Shown in pieces: positions 60,741 to 64,000 of a stretch of DNA of 64,000 nt. Location of the stretch: contig NZ_JACBYV010000001.1 in assembly GCF_013408425.1 (NCBI RefSeq), positions 1,860,001 through 1,924,000 on the forward strand, read 5' to 3'. Both the position numbers and the translations under genes were made by a program. The notes beneath the pieces were generated by a model, which searched no databases, was not told the origin of the DNA, and saw nothing but the letters and a program-made list of their open reading frames with translations. Origin of the DNA: Pseudomonas flavescens. GTDB taxonomy: Bacteria > Pseudomonadota > Gammaproteobacteria > Pseudomonadales > Pseudomonadaceae. Every line of letters starts with the position of its first letter. The stretch's first letter is position 1.

Positions 60741-61984
60741 CACTGGCAGCTCTCGGCATGAGTGTGATTTTCTGAGTTCGAAGGGTATTGACGCTCAATC
60801 ACATCAAACGCTTGGCGTAAGTCTTTTTTAAGATCCTTAAGGCTCTCCAGCCCGACGGACATCCGAATCATGCCATCGGAGATACCCGCCATCTGTCTTT
60901 CAATCTCACTCAAGCGGCAATGGGTAGTGGTGGCCGGATGGGTCACCATACTTCTCGTATCTCCAATGTTGGTACAACGCGCAACCAACAACAGAGCATC
61001 GATCCATCGCCATGCCGCCTCTTGCCCGCCCTTAACCTCAAAACATATTAGCCCCCCATGACCCTGCTGCTGGCGACTGGCAAGCGCAAACTGAGGATGA
61101 TCGGTCAGGCCAGTGTAGTGAACTGAGCGCACACACCCTTGGCGCGAGACCCAGTTTGAAAGCTCGATCGCGCTGTCCTGCACGCGGAGCATTCTCACTT
61201 CAAGCGTTTCAAGTCCTTTGAGTATTAACCAAGCGTTGAAGGGACTACACGAAATTCCGAGGGTTCTGAGAACACCCCGTAGTTCTCTGGTCATGACTGT
61301 CGAGCCGGTCACTATGCCAGCCAAAACTCTGCCTTGACCATCCATGTATTTACCGGCCGAATGGATCACCAAATCAGCCCCGAACGTATGGGGCTGTTGA
61401 AAAACAGGGGTCAGCATTGTGTTATCGACTACAAGTAACGCCCCCTTGGCGTGGGCAAATCGGCTGATAGCCTGAATATCACCGATTTTGAGAGTGGGAT
61501 TTGAGGGTGACTCCATAACGACTAGACGGGTATTGCCATCTATGGCGGCATCCCACTGGCTCAGATCAGTTAAATCGACAAACCGCGACTCGATGCCAAA
61601 ACGCCCCATGTAATTGCGAAAAGCGTTTACAGTCGTTCCAAACACGTCACGACTGCAGACAATGTTATTGCCCTGTTGCAGAAACGCGTGGCATAGGCCC
61701 GCAAATGCGCCCATACCGGAGGCAAATGCAACGGCGTCTTCTGCTGACTCCATCGCGGCCACACGACGTTCCAAGGCTGTGACCGTCGGGTTGGTGAACC
61801 GTGAATACACGTTCCCTTCTTTCTGACCACTAAAGCGCTCCCATGCATCCTGAGCTGATGTGAAGGTGTAGGCAGACGTCATTGCCAGCGGCTCGCAAAA
61901 CACGTCTGATACGTCAATCTCGCGTCCTCGATGCAAGGCAGCTGTACTATCGAAACCAGCCAAGTCGACCATGTCCTCATCCAT
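60740..61984 (-). CDS. PLP enzyme of the Cys/Met metabolism family (O-succinylhomoserine sulfhydrylase-like)
   Basis: A 414-residue fold-type I enzyme. Family motifs: NVYSRFTNPTVTALERRVAA, AVAFASGMGAFAGLCH, MESPSNPTLKIGDIQAI, LVVDNTMLTPVFQQP and the PLP-lysine in VIHSAGKYMDGQGRVLAG. It is closest in look to MetZ, which makes homocysteine from O-succinylhomoserine, but the family also includes gamma-lyases. ATG at 61984 has AGGAGT upstream; an in-frame ATG 33 bases earlier is weaker. It lies between an MFS exporter and a small membrane gene and near a diiron-type oxidase, which argues for a special rather than a housekeeping role. Confidence 0.88.
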   Translation of the reverse strand: MDEDMVDLAGFDSTAALHRGREIDVSDVFCEPLAMTSAYTFTSAQDAWERFSGQKEGNVYSRFTNPTVTALERRVAAMESAEDAVAFASGMGAFAGLCHAFLQQGNNIVCSRDVFGTTVNAFRNYMGRFGIESRFVDLTDLSQWDAAIDGNTRLVVMESPSNPTLKIGDIQAISRFAHAKGALLVVDNTMLTPVFQQPHTFGADLVIHSAGKYMDGQGRVLAGIVTGSTVMTRELRGVLRTLGISCSPFNAWLILKGLETLEVRMLRVQDSAIELSNWVSRQGCVRSVHYTGLTDHPQFALASRQQQGHGGLICFEVKGGQEAAWRWIDALLLVARCTNIGDTRSMVTHPATTTHCRLSEIERQMAGISDGMIRMSVGLESLKDLKKDLRQAFDVIERQYPSNSENHTHAESCQ

Positions 61985-62040
61985 CGATCCCCTACTCCTT
62001 TCCCACCACGTGCTCATATAAATTTCCAAAGCATGGTCGC

Positions 62041-63270
62041 TCAGTCAACTTTGGCTGCGGCTGCCCCGCAGTCATTCTCTCCCTGCCTGACTGATATCAG
62101 CGTCAAGGAAAGAATGGCTGCCGCCACAGTCGACAGAACCAAGGCCATAATCGTGAATTCATAAGTCTGGCTTCTGTCGTACTCCATCGCACCCAACTGC
62201 GTGGCAGCCAGCGCACCCAGTTGATGCACAAGAAACAACATCCCAAAAACCTTACCTTTTTCTTCACTGCCATAAATGGAGAAGCAAAAGGCGGATGTGA
62301 GCACCACAGTGCCGAGATAACTGGCACCAAAAAGTGCAGCAAATACGTACGTAGTTAGAGGTCCTGGATCCGTTAGCAATACCGCCACTGCCCCGGCTCG
62401 TAACAAGTAGAAGCCCGCGAGGAGCATGCCCTTGTTGTAGCGCGTGGCCAGCCATCCAGCCAGCAGACCACTCACCAACTCCAAGATGCCAAGAAGGCTC
62501 AGGCCACTGGCTTGAATTGAAACGGGTAACTCAGCCTCCTGCCAGTACGGAACCAAGTGAACATCAATGAATGCCATCGTCGCGCCACAACTGGCAAAGC
62601 TCAGCGCGAGTACAAAGAAACGGGGGTCGCGAAGGAGGAAACTCAGCGATCGCTTGGCCTGCGCAATCTTTGGCTCAGGCAACAGCGGAACAACACGGGA
62701 AACGAGAAACAATGAAAGGCTCAAAGGAATCAGGTATATCAGGCCGACCGAAAAGAACACCTCCTGCCATTCCACAGATTGCTCAAGAAATATCCACAGC
62801 GGTGAGAGAACAATGAAGCCAATTGCAGTGCCATTGGTGACGAAAGCAAATGCAAATGCCTTTGAATTTTCAGCAACCAGACGATCGACAAGAATGCCCA
62901 TAGGCACGTATGTCATCGCAGCGAGCGCGAAAGCACCAAGCAAGCCGTAAAGCAGCGTGAACAGCATCAGGTCGCTACCGATGAAGGTTGCCCCCGCCAG
63001 CACGACGCCACCACATAGGCTTCCAATCGTCACCGTTCGCAATGGACCTACACTGTCACTCAACCAACCAACCACTGGTGATACCAAGCCAATGGTCAAG
63101 ACGAAGATTGATCCTGCAGTTGCCAAAGCTGCTCGACTGCCTCCAAAGTGAACAGCCAAGTCCACAAAGTACACTTGGTATAATCCCTTCAGTGCACTGG
63201 CGAAAAACATCACCAGAAACCCGACTGTCAGTACCGAACCAATTACCACTGGGCTGAACTGTCGATTCAT
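62041..63270 (-). CDS. MFS transporter
   Basis: A 409-residue major-facilitator protein with 12 predicted helices. The loop 2-3 signature GWLSDSVGPLRTV (G-x-L-x-D-x-x-G-x-R pattern) is present, and similar GWLATRYNKG follows helix 8. GAGGGAA precedes the ATG. Its position between the oxidase and the PLP enzyme suggests export of their product or import of the precursor. Substrate not readable. Confidence 0.9.
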   Translation of the reverse strand: MNRQFSPVVIGSVLTVGFLVMFFASALKGLYQVYFVDLAVHFGGSRAALATAGSIFVLTIGLVSPVVGWLSDSVGPLRTVTIGSLCGGVVLAGATFIGSDLMLFTLLYGLLGAFALAAMTYVPMGILVDRLVAENSKAFAFAFVTNGTAIGFIVLSPLWIFLEQSVEWQEVFFSVGLIYLIPLSLSLFLVSRVVPLLPEPKIAQAKRSLSFLLRDPRFFVLALSFASCGATMAFIDVHLVPYWQEAELPVSIQASGLSLLGILELVSGLLAGWLATRYNKGMLLAGFYLLRAGAVAVLLTDPGPLTTYVFAALFGASYLGTVVLTSAFCFSIYGSEEKGKVFGMLFLVHQLGALAATQLGAMEYDRSQTYEFTIMALVLSTVAAAILSLTLISVRQGENDCGAAAAKVD

Positions 63271-63310
63271 GCGCTATTCCCTCTATCAACAAAAACCACA
63301 ACAAGCTGAG

Positions 63311-64000
63311 TTAGCAGTAGGAGCGGTACATATCTTCATACATTGCATAAAACAGCCTGCATGTATGATCCACCGCTTCCAACGCCTCGCGCTGCATGTC
63401 TTCTGTTGTGCAAAGCTCAGAAACCAAGTCCAACCCTTCGTTTACATGACCCACATCCTCTTTCTGATGTACAGAAAAAAACAGCAGATCATTTTCCGTC
63501 AAACCGTATGCACGGCCTAACAGAACATGGCGTGCATCCCCTGCCACCGTCTCAAGATTTTGGCCCTCGCTGGCAATCATTACTGCGGCGGCACCAATGT
63601 GGTACTTGGCGGGATTTTTTACCGCATTTAGCCGGTATTCGATGAGTTCCTTCGTTGCAGGCAGCGGTTTTTCCAACTCCCTTTCAGAATCACTGATTCC
63701 AAGCGCCCGTAGAAAATTCTGCATTAACACAACGTGATTATCGGTTCGAGACAAACGTCCCGTTTCTTCTTCGAAGCAATTGGTTATTAATGCCCGCTTG
63801 TGGGAAGGCAGGGGACAATAGAAAAAAAGATTTTCAACATAACTCAGGAAATACTTTGTCAACTGGTAACCTTGAAGCGCCACCTTCCGAAGCAACTCAA
63901 TATTTCCTTCAGGCGACAACAGTTCTCGAAATATCGGGTGAGAAAGCGTCAGATGGTGATGTAACTTTTGCTCCAGCGCATCCCTGAAATCTTTCGTATC
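63311..64000 (-). CDS. Heme-oxygenase-like diiron oxidase/oxygenase (PqqC/CADD/BesC-like), 5' end outside the window
   Basis: 230 codons are visible; the start lies beyond 64000. The helical fold and metal motifs are those of the iron-containing redox enzyme family: Glu and His in ITNCFEEETGRLSRTDNHVV, and His-Asp-His in LLFFSVHQKEDVGHVNEG. An earlier helix with HHHLTLSHPIFREL is also typical. Members include CADD (p-aminobenzoate synthesis), UndA (decarboxylation) and BesC (oxidative fragmentation of 4-chlorolysine). A 40-bp gap separates it from the MFS gene, so an operon with that gene and the PLP enzyme is likely. Confidence 0.85.
   Translation of the reverse strand, partial: DTKDFRDALEQKLHHHLTLSHPIFRELLSPEGNIELLRKVALQGYQLTKYFLSYVENLFFYCPLPSHKRALITNCFEEETGRLSRTDNHVVLMQNFLRALGISDSERELEKPLPATKELIEYRLNAVKNPAKYHIGAAAVMIASEGQNLETVAGDARHVLLGRAYGLTENDLLFFSVHQKEDVGHVNEGLDLVSELCTTEDMQREALEAVDHTCRLFYAMYEDMYRSYC

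Overview
The window looks like accessory chromosome, or possibly a large plasmid, of a Pseudomonas species. This rests on families largely typical of pseudomonads (PA2169-type bundle protein, two DUF1652 proteins, DUF3182, a DUF3509-like protein), GC-rich codon use over most of the length, and pseudomonad-type insertion sequences. I saw no rRNA or tRNA gene and no CRISPR array. All family names come from reading the translated sequence; no search was run.

Layout. 0-8 kb: stress genes (PA2169-type bundle protein, DUF892 ferritin-like protein, manganese catalase), a left-handed beta-helix protein, then an SOS locus in which umuDC and a YedK/HMCES gene diverge from one near-perfect LexA box, followed by a KGG mini-protein. 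8-13.3 kb: two IS3-family elements around a beheaded Schlafen/AlbA_2-type gene, an unknown protein and a frameshifted secreted protein. 13.4-33.5 kb: small heat-shock protein, ClpP-like protease, more KGG proteins, a 1375-residue CheB-CheR-PAS-kinase-receiver hybrid, DUF3182 protein with a hydrolase, two SDR enzymes, CinA-C, a NUDIX/YetF operon, a thioesterase/MarR pair with a palindromic operator, a small kinase, ProQ and a soluble PAS-PAS chemoreceptor. 33.6-38.9 kb: a sugar-acid module (GntR regulator, IlvD/Edd dehydratase, GntP permease) with a remnant IS, lying between two ~290-bp direct repeats; a TPR protein follows.

40.2-58.2 kb is the most unusual part. A unit made of a structured RNA leader, a 28-codon ORF, an 89-aa gene, a 115-aa gene, a GC-rich spacer and radC occurs in whole or part four times. 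Between the copies lie different cargoes: (a) a SEC-C protein, a PIN-type protein and a 1363-aa protein with a HigA-like DNA-binding domain, which I take to be candidate defence genes; (b) a complete lasso-peptide cluster (precursor, cyclase, RRE-protease, ABC exporter) whose core I do not recognise; (c) two tandem lipoprotein paralogues. IS1182-type debris and a 168-bp MITE-like element sit in cargo (a).

58.4-64 kb: a GlxA/AraC-type regulator and a secreted dienelactone-hydrolase-like enzyme, then a minus-strand series of a heme-oxygenase-like diiron oxidase (cut by the window edge), an MFS exporter, a gamma-replacement/elimination PLP enzyme and a small membrane protein, which may form an amino-acid-derived metabolite pathway.

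The strongest candidates for something undescribed are the lasso peptide, the repeated radC-unit cargo hotspot, and the HigA-domain giant protein with its 26-bp palindromic operator.
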